Source of the DNA: Saururus chinensis
Taxonomy: Eukaryota > Streptophyta > Magnoliopsida > Piperales > Saururaceae
DNA: 64,000 bases
Direction: 5' to 3'
Assembly: GCA_035235625.1 (NCBI GenBank)
Contig: CP141148.1
Span: 434,001 to 498,000, forward strand
Below are positions 50,256 through 61,265 of this stretch, piece after piece. The notes under the pieces were generated by a model that was not told the DNA's origin, ran no database searches, and was given only the letters and a program-made list of their open reading frames with translations. How positions within the stretch are numbered: the stretch's first letter is position 1; each line of letters starts with the position of its first letter. The position numbers were made by a program, and so were the translations under genes.

Positions 50256-51762
50256 TGTAAGATCCAGTAATTTGTGATTTCTAATTATCTCATTTATGGT
50301 TGACTTGTAGAAATTTAAGGAATTTGACCCTTTAGCCTTACTAGTAAGATAACTTTCTATATAGGTTGAAATTGGGGCTGAGATTAATATGGTAAGAAAC
50401 TATATAGAAAGAGCTTCACAACGCCACTAAGAATGCACAAATTGGAGTTCAGATGAGTTAAATATGGCTGATCGAAGTTGTACTAGATGCATCATACATG
50501 ATTACCCAATTTAGAACTAAAATTAGGTCTTTTACTTAACCTTTTGGGCCCATTTAAAGTAAGTTACGAGAATAATAATTTAAGGGCCAATTTGGGTGGC
50601 TCAAGGTTGGTTTAGTAACCTAAACCTTAGGGGGACTAGAAACCCTAATCCTCACCCTCTATAAATATGTCATAAAAGCCATAATTAGAGAGTTTTGGAA
50701 CTTTTTAGATTTAGCTAAATTTTTTGGTGCCCTAGCCTCCTTTGAGGGGAGTAATTTGATTATTTTATCCTTAATCATTTGATACTTAATGGGGAATTGA
50801 AAGTTCTTCATACTTAATTATAATTATTATGTCTACTTCTATCAAAACCCTCAAATTTTCCTTATTTCATAAACCTAGAATCTTTGTTTTGATGTAAAAC
50901 TTCGTATTAGAGGTTTATCGAAAAAAAATTACGTCTTTAATTAAGGACGAGGTTTTACGTATAAAATAACGGGTTATTCCTTCCCCAGGCTAAGATGATT
51001 GGGACTATTTATTTATTGAGACTTTTAGAGTTTGTTTTAGGCTGATCTTGGCCATTGTGCACCGGTGTGACCAGATTTTTGGTATTTTCGAGTATTTGAG
51101 ATGCCAAGTGACAGGTAACATGTAACAGGTAACAAATTTTGATTGGTTGCACTATTTTATTATCTTGTGATGACTTTTGATATTCATTTTACACTGGATT
51201 ATCATGTAGGTCTTTTGTGATAGAAATGTTGAAATTTATTTACATAGGCTTTTGTATAAATACTTTGTTTTGAATGAACTCATGTGTCAGGTGCTAATGC
51301 AAGTATTTTTAAAGTCTTACTGAGTTTACACTCACCCTTTTTTATTTTAGAAATCCTTTGAGATCCCCTATGCAATGGTGTCACGCAAGTGCTCAGGACA
51401 ACTTATTTTACAAACAAAATTATAATTGAGGAGCAATTGAGTCGGAGATTACAATTTACTAAGTGATAATTAGTAGCAAATAAATGAAGAGACATTATGA
51501 AACTTCATATTACGTAATAGTGTTTATTTCTAGTTAGTAGTTTATTTTCTTTTGTTTGAGGCATATGTTTATGTCATTGTAACTCTAGTAAATTAATGTG
51601 TTTAATCATAGTTATAATAAAAGTAGTTAAATTTCCTTTTTACACTATTCTCCAAGTAATTTTTAAGCAAAGCGATGACTCAATTATGCAATTCCGATCT
51701 AATCCAAAGTTGGATTATAAATTATTGCGTCCTCTAGCCAGTTTTAGGTTGGGGGCATGATA
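50256..51762 (+). mobile_element. Solo LTR, 1.5 kb, perfect 5-bp target duplication
   Basis: Starts TGTAAGATCCAGTAATTTG and ends GGGGGCATGATA, where the last bases would have been ...ACA or ...TCA. The flanks are GTGAT at 50251-50255 and GTGAT at 51763-51767. It carries ACTGAGTTTACACTCACCC near 51310, a block shared with other gypsy-type LTRs in the window. A probable leader sits near 50640-50720 (CCTCTATAAATATG is TATA-like). No internal region adjoins it. Confidence 0.85.
50651..50668 (+). promoter_or_regulatory. TATA-like box of the solo LTR
   Basis: CCTCTATAAATATG lies about 400 bp into the LTR, where the U3/R boundary of such LTRs would be expected. Position only; no expression evidence. 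Confidence 0.35.
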
Positions 51763-51767
51763 GTGAT

Positions 51768-52219
51768 TGTAGTGTGCAAGAGTGACTTTCTATATATACT
51801 TTATCTTTGATTTTTTTAAAAAAATAATTAATTTGCAATTACCAGTGCAATACACTTGCATTCTTGCTAATATTCATGTTAATATTTATAAATGTAGTAA
51901 AGGTGAAATACTTTATGACACTTTTACAAAATAAAAGAGTAGGGTTGAAACACAGTTGGGTCAGAGGTTGGCCATGGCCCTAGCTCGCTAACCTATTTCC
52001 AGGCTCTAGCCTAGCCTTGGCCACAAGTTTTTTTTTGTTTTTTTTATTTTTTATTAAAAGTCTATAATCTTTGGGTAAGGTCGAACTAGTGAGAAAATTT
52101 TAGGTGTGCACCACACACCATGTTGGCTGTGTATTTTATCACTCATCAAACAACCCATTAGCATAGTGTGTGAACGCTAGGGCATTGATGGTTATACCAT
52201 GTTGATGGGTTGTATCTTG
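51768..52219. other. Non-coding spacer
   Basis: AT-rich sequence, with a T-run near 52030 and no coding signal. Inverted words around TGATGGGTTG... and CAGCACAGTGTG (near 57015) sit just outside the CACTA element on each side. They may be part of an older foldback into which it inserted. Confidence 0.4.
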
Positions 52220-52719
52220 AGTCACTACAACAAAAAAGACTATTAGCGACGCTTTTAAGTGTCGCTAATAGTCCTAAAAGCGTCGCTAATAATTATTAAC
52301 GACGTATAAAAAGCATCGCTAAAATCGTCGATAATAATCTAGTCACAATTGCTCATTAGCAACGCTTTATAATAAGTGTCGCTAATATTATACATTAGCG
52401 ATGTTTAAGTTTTTGTCGCTAATAAGAAGTTATTAGCGACGCTTTTTATAAAGCGTTGCTAATAATTATTAATAGCGACGCTTACCTAAGCGTCGCTAAT
52501 AAGTTAACATATTTTTTAAAAATATGCAAAACTTATTAGTGACGTTTGTTATCTGTCACTAAAAGTTTTTAGCAACGTTTTTCAAAACGTCGCTAATAAT
52601 ATTAAAAAATCATAATTTAAATAAATGACGCTAAACAAACAGTCGCTAATAATATATATTTGAAAAAATAAACATTAGTGACACTTTCCTTTGTGTCACT
52701 AGTAGTAAAAAAAATTTAA

Positions 52720-53515
52720 AACCGGCGATAGGTGCCGGATTTCGGCGCCCGTCTACCGGCAAGGGGAGCCTAGTGAAGGGAAGGGGCTCCGGCTAGAGAA
52801 GTGAGATCCCCTCAGCCGTCGGCTAGAGGATGGGGCGGAGGGGGAGGAAATAGGGGAGAATAGAGGGGGTGGGGAAGGAACAGGGGAGAAGAGAGAAAGG
52901 GGCGAGCAGAGGAGACAACGTCGGAAACCAGCTACCGAGCCAAATCCGGCGCTGGGGTGGGGGTGAATGGGGCCAGTAGAACTGGGGGAGGGGGCGGGAA
53001 GATTCAGGAGAGAATAGAGAAGGGGGAAGCAGAGAGGGGCGGAGGAGGGTATGGAAAGGGGACGACACTTGGGGGAGCTTCAGGAGACGGAGTAGGAGTT
53101 TCAGCTCTTTTGGGAGATCCAAAAGAGAGCGGTCGTCATCGAGGAGGGAGATCTCGGAGACAAAGAAGATGAGCCCCATCCTCAAAAAGCCTGGAGCTTG
53201 GAGATGATCAAACTCAAATCCGAATCGAAAACGGAGGAAGAAGCATGTGAAGGATGAGCAGAAAGAGACCATGATGACGCTGATGGAGGAGGCCCAGGCA
53301 GGCCTCTACGATTCCCTGGCCCAGCTGGTCTGCCTCCGCTCCCGCCGGAAGAATTCACCGCCAATATCTCCGTCCAGCCCCCCTCCGAGCTCGCCTCTGT
53401 CATCCTCCGTCCAGCCCACCTCCGAGCTCGCCTCTGTCATCCTCCATCCAGCTCGCCTCTGCCATCCCCCCTGCGTCCACCCAAGGTCTCCATTTTGGCG
53501 GCACGACCCATAAAA
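52720..53515. other. GC-rich captured gene segment inside the CACTA element
   Basis: GC content jumps from the AT-rich subterminal repeats. On + the frame from 53247 starts MKDEQKETMMTLMEEAQAGL and continues YDSLAQLVCLRSRRK before turning into Pro/Ser repeats. The minus frames are Pro/Ser/Leu-rich and look compositional. I do not recognise the source gene; the piece is probably one exon with leader. Confidence 0.35.
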
Positions 53516-53989
53516 GACCCCACCTTGGTGAGTGGCGCCAGGTCGCTGGCCGAGCTCCTCCACAAGAAGTGGCCAGCCGCGTAGGGTGGAAGTTGAGGAG
53601 AAACGGGAAGGGAGGAAACCGGAGGAGAAAACGGGAGGGGAAGGGAGGGAACCGGAGGAGAAAACGGGAGGTGAGGGGAGGGAACCGGAGTCGAAAATGG
53701 GAGGGGAGGGGAGGTGAGGAAACTGGAGTCGAAAATGGGAGGGGAAGAGCCGGTTAATAAGTGCGGGCAAAAATATAAGTTTTTGTGACGCTTCTCTAGA
53801 AGCGTCGAAAAAAAAAATTGTGACGCTTTCACAGAAGCGTCACAAAGAAAATTTATTGGCGACGCTTCATTAGAAGCATCGCTATTTGGCAATATTTTTT
53901 TGCGACACACGATTAATATGTCACTAATATCATATAATTTGCGACCAATTCCATGTACGTCACAAATAATATATTAATATAATTTTAAA

Positions 53990-54490
53990 ATGTTACCTCT
54001 CTCACTTCACTCTCATTTCTCTCTTCCCTCTCCCCCCCTCTCTTCCCTCTACCCACTCTCCTCCTTCTCCCCTCTCTCTCCCCTATCTCTCTCCTCCCTC
54101 TCTCTCCCCTTCTTTCTCCCCCTTCTCTCTCTCTCCTCTCCCTCCCCTCTCTCTCCCTCTCTCTCTCCTCTCACTCTCTCCTCCCTCCTCTCTGTCTCTA
54201 TCCTCTCTCCCTCCCTTCTCTCTCCCCCCTTCTCTCTCTCTCCTCTCCCTCCCCTCTCCCTCCCCTCTCTCTCCCTCTCTCCTCCTCTCTCTCCTCCCTC
54301 TCTCTCCTTTCTCTCTCCTCCCTCTCTCTCTCTCCTCCTCTCTCTCTTCCCTCCCCTCTCCTCTCTCTCTCTTCCCTCCCCTCTCCTCTCTTGCTCTCTT
54401 CCCACTCCTCTCCCCTCTCTCTTCCCTCCCCTCTCCCCTCTCTCTCTTCCCTCTCTCTCTCTCTTCCCTCCCCCTCTCTCTTCTAATTTC
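53990..54490. repeat. Pyrimidine tract 1 (CTCTCTCC-type)
   Basis: About 500 bp almost purely C/T on +. Long Ser/Pro/Leu frames on + and Arg/Glu frames on - come from composition. Confidence 0.95.
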
Positions 54491-54554
54491 AATTTTTAAT
54501 TTTATTTTTTTATTTTAAAAATAATTTTTAAAAAAAAATCAAAATAATATTATT

Positions 54555-54830
54555 CTCTCTTTTCCCTCCCCTCTCCTCTTTGTCTCTCTTCCCTCTCCTC
54601 TCTCTTTTCCCTCCCCTCTCTCTCTCCCTCTCCTCTCTTTCCCTCTCTCTCTCCTCTCTTTCCCTCTCTCTCTCTCTCTCCCTCTCCTCTCTTTCCCTCT
54701 CTCTCTCCCTCTCCTCTCTTTCCCTCTCTCTCTCTCCCTCTCCTCTCTTTCCCTTTCTCTCTCTCTCCTCTCTTTCCCTCTCTCTCTCTCCCTCTCCTCT
54801 CTTTCCCTCCCTCTCTCCCCTCTCCTCTAA
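54555..54830. repeat. Pyrimidine tract 2
   Basis: CTCTCTCTCCCTCTCC repeats, C/T only. Confidence 0.95.
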
Positions 54831-55049
54831 TTTTAATTTTTTATAATTTTTTATTTTTAAAAATTAATTTTAAAAATAAAAAATAAAAAATAAAAAAAAG
54901 TAAATATTAATAGCGACATATACGTCGCTAATACATGTACGAATAGCGACGCATATAGCTATATGTCGCTATTAGTATTTTATTTTAATTATTTTTTTAC
55001 TTTAAAAAATAAAAAATTTAAAAAAAATTTAAAAAACTCAAAATAAAAT

Positions 55050-55250
55050 TCCTCTCACCCTCCCTCTCTTCCCTCCCCTATCCGCTCTCTCTTCCCTCCC
55101 CTCTCCTCTCTCTCCCCTCTCTTCTCTCCTCTCTTTCCCTCTCTCTCTCTCCCCCTCTCCTCTCTTTCCCCCCTCTCCCTCCTCCCTCTCTCTCCCCACC
55201 CTTTCTCTCTCCTATCTCTCTCTCTTCCCTCCTCCCTCTCTCTCTCCTCA
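55050..55250. repeat. Pyrimidine tract 3
   Basis: C/T tract between two pairs of GCGACGTAT-type palindromes. Confidence 0.9.
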
Positions 55251-55494
55251 AATTTCAAAAATTTTTAAGATTTTTATTTTTTATAATTAATTTAAAATAT
55301 TAATAGCGACGTATCGGATTATACGTCGCTATTAGTACATATATTAGTAACGTATAATTAGATACGTCGCTAATACGTGTACTAATAGCGACATATAATC
55401 CTATATGTCGCTATTAGTATTTTATTTTAAATTAATTTTTATTTTATTTTTTAAATAAAAATTTTAAATTTTTTTTAAAAAACATCAAAATAAA

Positions 55495-55695
55495 ATCCCC
55501 CTCTCTCTCTCCCTTCTCTCTCTCCTCCCTCCCCTCTCTCTCCCTCTCTCTCTCCACTCCTCTCTCTCTCCTCCTCCTCTCTCCCTCCTCCTCTCTCTCT
55601 CTCCTTCCTCACCTCTCTCTCTCCTTTCTCCCCTCTCTCACTCTCCCTCCCCTCCACCCTCCTCTCTCTCTCCTCCTCCTCCCCCTCTCTTTTTC
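55495..55695. repeat. Pyrimidine tract 4
   Basis: C/T tract, CTCTCTCTCC units. Confidence 0.9.
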
Positions 55696-55861
55696 ATTTA
55701 ACTTTTTATTTAAACCATAGGTAGTAGTGACACATTAACATGCGTCGCTACTAGCAAGGTTACTAGCAACGCTTAGAGATAAGCGTCGCTATTACCCTTA
55801 GTTAGTAGCGACGCATAGTGCTATGTGTCGCTACTACTTATTTATTTTTATTTTTTAAAAT

Positions 55862-56445
55862 AATTTCTCTCTCTCCCTCCCCTCCCTCTCTCTCCTCGAT
55901 CCCTCTCTCTCTCCACTCATCTCTCTCTCTCCTCCCTCCCCTCTCTCTCTCTCTCTCTCACTCTCTCCCCTCCTCCCTCTCACCTCCTTCTCTCTCTCAA
56001 CCCTCTCTCTCTCTCCTCTCTCTCTCCTCCCTCTCCCTCTCCCCTCTCTCTCCTCCCCTCTCTCTCTCCTCTCTCCTCTTATTTTTTAAAATTTTTTATA
56101 ATTTTTTCTCCCTCCCTCTCTCCACTCCTTTCTCTCTCCTCCCTCCCCCTCTCCCTCTCTCCCCTCCTCTCTCTCTCTCTCCTCCCTCTCTCTCCTCCCT
56201 CTCTCCCCTCCTCTCTCTCTCCTCCCTCTCTCTCTCCTCCCTCTCTCCCCTCCTCTCTCTCTCCTCCCTCTCTCTCTCCTCCCTCTCTCCCCTCCTCTCT
56301 CTCTCCTCCCTCTCTCCCCTCCTCTCTCTCTCCTCCCTCTCTCCTCCCTCCCCTCTCTCTCCTCCCTCTCCCTCCTCTCTCTCGCCTCCCTCTCCCTCCT
56401 CTCTCTCACCTCCCTCTCCTCTCTCTCTCCCCCTCTCTTTTTTTC
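55862..56445. repeat. Pyrimidine tracts 5 and 6
   Basis: Two adjoining C/T tracts split by a short AT-rich gap (56085-56105). The second is a regular ~50-bp repeat of CTCCCTCTCTCCCCTCCTCT. Confidence 0.9.
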
Positions 56446-57001
56446 ATTAAATTTTTTATTTAAAAAATAGGTATTAGCGACGCATGTAACTATGCGTTGC
56501 TACTACCAAGGGTAATAGCGATGCATAGTTACATACATCGCTACTACTATTAGGTAGTAGCGACGCATATCTATGCGTCGCTATTAGTTCATAATTTTTA
56601 TTTTTTTATTTAAAATTGATAAATATTAGCGACGCTTATTTATAAACATCGCTATTGTTGAACGTATTAGCAACGTTTAGAAAAATGCGTCGTTAATAGT
56701 TTTAAATTTTTTAAAAAAAAATTAATAGATATATCTTTTAGCGACGCTTATGTAAGCGTTGCTAATAACCTAAGTATTAGCGACGCATGAACGTAAGCGT
56801 TGCTAAAAGGTTAGGTATTAGCGACGTTTTTACTTATGCGTCGCTAATAGTCTACCATTAGCGATGCTTAATATTATGCGTCGCTAATATTAGTTTTTGT
56901 TGCGACGGTTTTTAATATGTCGTTATTAACACTTTGTAGCGACACATTTTATTGCGACGCTTATATAAGCATCGCTAATCCCTAATTTTGTTGTAGTGAG
57001 T

Positions 57002-57801
57002 GGTGGAATACACTGTCAGCACAGTGTGTGATACACACCCAAAATTTTTGCATGACTAGTTGACCCTATAAAACCTTTTAGCTTTTAGGTGGGGTCTTTT
57101 GTAACTAACCATGATGACTCGCAAAGATTAAAATCCCCTATACTTCTCTAAATCTCCAATACTTCTCTAAAATATACAACCTTCTTTTATTCTCCTTCCC
57201 TTTCAGCCTATATGAAAAGGTTTAAACTATTTATTTTTATATTTGATGATAGGTCTACCAGTTGTTTTGCCTTGGCTCTATTTAATGGAAGAGTTTTTTC
57301 TGCTCCTATTTAACAATATTAATGAGCCCAGCATAAAAAACACATAGGAGCCTAGAGCCCTTTATCCATGAGATCAACGATGCATATTTTAGTGCATATT
57401 AGCGCCAGTACTATTGATCTCAAATATTAAAAGCTCTTATATTTTCTTAAGCTGGCTCATTGTCAAAATATTAAAAGCACTTCCCTCTTTAAGTTCAACA
57501 TGAGAATTTTAGATCCGGCCCTATTCTTCAGATAAAGTTGCCCCCTAAAATTTAAAAAAAATACTTTAATGACGCACACGTTAAAACACTACATTATTTT
57601 TATACAATGAGTGAGGCTTACAAAAATAGGCCCCAATCAATAATAATATATGTGAAAGTGAAATAGTAGCATTTTGACAGAAGAATATTCACGTCGCAGT
57701 AGCATTAATATTTTTTTGGCTAAAGACAAGCACATTTTGTATTAGAGAGATTGGGACATGAATAATGGAGGTATAGTAACAATATAGGGTCAGGGTTGAA
57801 G
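57002..57801. other. 3' flank of the polyol transporter gene
   Basis: AT-rich with no coding signal. The transporter's 3' untranslated region should occupy the right-hand part, but no canonical AATAAA was seen on - close to the stop. Confidence 0.5.
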
Positions 57802-59506
57802 TTATTCATGCCCCTTGCTGGTGGCCTTAGCTGCCGTGCCCATCTCGACTTGCTTTTTCGGGGCCGACTTGCCAAAGACTTCTTCCATATTCTCCAGAGT
57901 CCGGCCCCTCGTCTCCGGCAAGAAGGTGAAGAAGAAAATCCAGGCAACGATGGCGACGCCGGCATAGAGGAAAAAGCTACCGCCGATGGTGATGGCCTTG
58001 TAGAGGGAGATGAAGGTCATGGAAATGACGCTGCTGGTGACCCGGTTCACGGCCACCCCCATGCTGCACCCCTGGGCCCTTAACCTCAGTGGGAAGATCT
58101 CCGAGCTGTACACCCACGTGATGGGTCCGAGCCCTATGGAAAAGAAGGAGACGTAGGCCAGGGTGCAGGCGATGCAGATGGCCACCGCCCACATGATCTT
58201 CTCCCCGTGGTGTTGCTCCACCACAGTCAGCCCGAACCCCAGCCCCACCAGAGATAGGACCATCCCCGGCGTGCTGCTCAGAAGCAGCGGCCGTCTCCCC
58301 ACCCGGTCGAGAAAAAAGGTTGCCGCCAGTATGAACATGGTCTTGGTGAAACCCACCACCACCGTCACCCCCAGCTTCGCGTCGTTTCCGTGGATCCCGG
58401 CCTTCTCGAAGATGTCCGGGCTGTAGAGCACCACCGCGTCGATCCCGGACGCCTGCTGGAAGAAGTGTATCCCCAGCCCGGCTATCAGCACCCGCCTCAC
58501 CGATGGGGTTGGCCGCACCAGCAGCTCCCTCCACACTCCTTCCCCGTGGCTCCGCTTCTGCACCACCACGACATCGTCGGTGCACTCCTCAGTGATGCCC
58601 GCCGCTTCCTTGATGTCCGCTAACCGCAGCCGGGCCTCCTCCTGGGAATCAGATGTCTTGTCCAGGACCTTCTTAGCCTCTGCCAGGCGACCCTGCATGA
58701 CGAGCCACCGGGGGGACTCGGGCATGGCAAGGACGCCCACGGCAAGGAAGATGGAAGGGATAGCTCCGACGCCCAGCATGAAGCGCCAGCTGAGGTGCAG
58801 TGGGAGCTTGGAGAAGGCATAGTTGGAGACGAACCCGAACATGATCCCGGCGTTGATGAACACCTCCGGGAAGGAGGTGAGGAAGCCACGCGATGCGGCC
58901 GGCGACACCTCGGCCGTGTAGAAAGGGGCGATCATGAGCGCGTAGCCAACGCCGATGCCGGCCACGAACCTCCCGACCATGAGGAAGGCGTAGTTGGGGG
59001 CGAAGCCCATGAGGAGGGCACCTACGAAGAAGATGGCACCAGCCACAATTATGGTGTAGCGGCGGTCAATCCAATCTGAGGTCCGGCTCGCGGCAGCGGA
59101 TCCGATGAGGGAATAGACGTTGAGGATGCCCATGAGTATCTCAACCTGGACGTCGTTGATCTTGAGGTCGTCCTGTATGAAGATCTTTGCTCCGCTCATC
59201 ACCCCTATGTCTGGAGTCACAGCACCGTATTTCAGTGGAGAGTTGAATATGATGGAGGATTAATTGCTACAGAAACAAATGGCCATTAAACTGACCATAG
59301 CCCAGGAGGATGGAGGTCATGGAAGCTAGACTGGCGCAAGCAAACGCGTACTTGTTCCTTTTGGGGCGTTTCTTCTGTAGCTTCGGCACAGGAAGATAAC
59401 CTCCCGCTGGTGCCGCTGCTAGAGAGGCTTCAGTGCTCACATTCTTGGCCGTTTTTACTTCCTGGGCGTGGGCATCCATTCCTCCTGCAGGAAAATCTCC
59501 ACCCAT
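57802..59506 (-). CDS. Polyol/monosaccharide:proton symporter (PLT/PMT family)
   Basis: Exons 59506-59296 and 59210-57802 join through an 85-bp GT...AG intron, giving 539 residues, a normal length. The join falls within the Asp codon of GYDIGVMSGA (residues 69-78), the family's conserved start of loop 1. Further marks of the sugar-porter superfamily: SDWIDRR (about 115-121), GRFVAGIGVGYA, PESPRWLV (234-241), FFQQASGID (320-328), DRVGRRP (372-378) and PETRGRTLE (502-510). About twelve hydrophobic segments are visible. It would import linear polyols and hexoses with protons across the plasma membrane; the substrate cannot be read from sequence. Start chosen at the first Met of the open frame. 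Codon use is GC-rich, unlike the surroundings. A TIR element lies 216 bp upstream. The closest relative visible is the broken copy at 10641-11036. Confidence 0.93.
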
Positions 59507-59721
59507 GGCGCGTGTCTATATCTGTGTGTAGAGAGGGGGATAGACTTGGGAAAGAAGGGAGGAGACTCACTCAAGTGGACTCCAAGGAGCAGCAGCTTGC
59601 CATGGACCACCCGGAGCTCGACTCTTCCAATTTTCTGGCAGAACGGTCACCCCTTAAAAAATTCCCTTTATTTTGAAAATAAAAATGAAAAACAACTGAT
59701 GTAGATTCATTAATGAAGTTG
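59507..59721 (-). promoter_or_regulatory. Short upstream region of the polyol transporter
   Basis: Only about 215 bp separate the ATG from the edge of a TIR element at 59722. The 5' leader and perhaps the core promoter lie here. No convincing TATA box could be assigned by eye. Confidence 0.3.
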
Positions 59722-60720
59722 GCTATTTAAATCCTTATTTTTTCCTTATATCCCCCAAGCAATAAGTAAAAAATCCAATTTTTTTTTACTTTTATATTCT
59801 ACTTTTTCCCCACTAATTTGATCATTTATCCTCCATTTACTTTTCTTTTTTTTCCTCAAGATTTCCCCCCACGAGTTAACCTAAAGAAAAATATTTTTTA
59901 ATTTTTTCTCCTCTTCAAGGGTCGCTGGCAAGCACTATAGCCGCCAACCACCGACGAATATTATATTTGCCGGCGTATAGTACTGTAGCTCCGGCGACAA
60001 TTAAAAAGCTCACGTGGTGGTTAAAAACACTCCGGCGACCAAAAAGTTAAGACCTTTTTTGTAAGTTTTCTTCCTTGTAGTAGTATTTGTTTATCAATGG
60101 CGTCTTTACACATCCAGAGAATATGAAAAAGAAGAAGAAGAAAATCAACCAACAAAATAAGAAACAAAACCAATTGGCGGGGGGTGCCCTTCACCGTGTT
60201 TTGAAGAATCTTACAGGGCCGATAACCACCCATCAATTCATGCTAAATCATGCGGGGGGTACCCCCCTCCAACTTGAAGACAGTAACTGGAAAATATTAT
60301 TGTCTTCTTCGTGGCGAGGGGTGCCCCTCGCCATTTTTTGAAAAAACATATGGGCCCGATAACCACCTGCCAATTCATGGTAAATTGTGTGGGGGATACC
60401 CCCTAGCAACTTGAAGACAATAGCTCTAGAATGTTATTGTCTTCTTCGTGGCGAAGGGTGCCCCCTGCCAGTTTTTAAAGAATCTTACGGGACCGATAAT
60501 CACTTGCCAATTCATGCTAAATTGTGGTAAAGACAATAACTCTAAAATGTTACTGTCTTCTTTGTGGCGGGGGGGTGCCCCCTGCCATTTTTTGAAGAAT
60601 CTTACGGGGACAATAACCACCCGCTAATTTATGCTAAGTCGTGCGGGGGGTACCCCCCGCCAACTTGAAGATAGTAAATGTAAAATGTTTTTGTCTTCTT
60701 CGTGGCGGGGGGCACTTATA
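59722..60720. mobile_element. TIR element (GGCTATTC-type family), right end not found
   Basis: The left end GGCTATTTAAATCC, then TTATTTTTTCCTTATATCCC, matches the termini at 11094 and 63512. A C/T-rich arm and a CCGGCGAC-rich patch (59930-60050) follow, then the minisatellite 60176-60715. No inverse terminus was recognised to the right, so the element may be truncated. Confidence 0.45.
60176..60715. repeat. Minisatellite, ~115-140-bp unit, four copies
   Basis: GTGGCGGGGGGTGCCCC, then GAAGAATCTTACGGG, CCGATAACCACC and GCGGGGGGTACCCCCC, then CAACTTGAAGA and TTGTCTTCTTCGTGG. Copies start at about 60176, 60312, 60449 and 60564, with a partial one near 60703. The GGGGGGTACCCCCC core is shared with the array at 19450. 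Confidence 0.9.
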
Positions 60721-61265
60721 ATTATGTAAAATGGTATATATTGTATCATTGAGTGCTATCAACCTCTCTCTGCATGCCTGATCATATTATTCTTTATTAC
60801 TTTGCAAAGCTGCCATTTCTTAATGGTATCTTCCTGCAACAACACCCCATTACAACAAGATCATTTGGTATTAATGTAGAGACCTAATTTCATTAAACAA
60901 ATGGGACAATTGACAACAAGACCTAATTTTCACAAACAACCTAGTCACAAACCTATTCAAAGAACCTGATCACAAACTCAACCTATTCAACATAATTTTC
61001 CTATCCATTGTTATCACATGGTATATTTTTTTAATAATAAAATTCATGGTAGTAGAAATTTTTAAAGAACCTTAGTCACAAACTCAAAGAACCTAGTCAC
61101 AAACATGTTCAAAGAACCTGATCACAAACCTGTACAAAGAACCTGATCACAATCTCAACCTATTCAACATAACTATCCAAAGTTACAACGATTAAAATTT
61201 AATTATCTCTAACAAACGACTGACATTAAAATGTCTCAACAAACAAAAACAATTTGAGGCTATTT
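60721..61265. repeat. Non-coding, with short direct repeats
   Basis: CAAAGAACCTGATCACAAAC and CAACCTATTCAACATAA recur several times between 60940 and 61180. No gene was seen. Confidence 0.6.

Larger units (their letters stand above)
52223..56998. mobile_element. CACTA (En/Spm) element, 4.78 kb, no transposase
   Basis: The left end is CACTACAACAAAAAAGAC and the right end is ...AATTTTGTTGTAGTG, with a 3-bp AGT duplication at 52220-52222 and 56999-57001. Both ends carry many TTAGCGACGC/GCGTCGCTAA palindromes, the subterminal motif a CACTA transposase would bind. Unusually, the same palindromes recur internally (54905-54975, 55300-55420, 55725-55840, 56465-56590) between long CT-rich tracts. No transposase or TnpD-like sequence is present. 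A GC-rich segment at 52720-53500 looks like a captured gene piece. Confidence 0.92.

Noticed and set aside
53990..56450. Long Ser/Pro/Leu frames on + and Arg/Glu/Gly frames on -
   Set aside because: They exist only because C/T tracts lack stop codons in most frames. No domains, and splicing or starts are arbitrary.
57977..58889. 202- and 89-residue frames on - and several on + within the transporter exon
   Set aside because: Shadow frames of a GC-rich coding exon. The sugar-porter frame has all family motifs.
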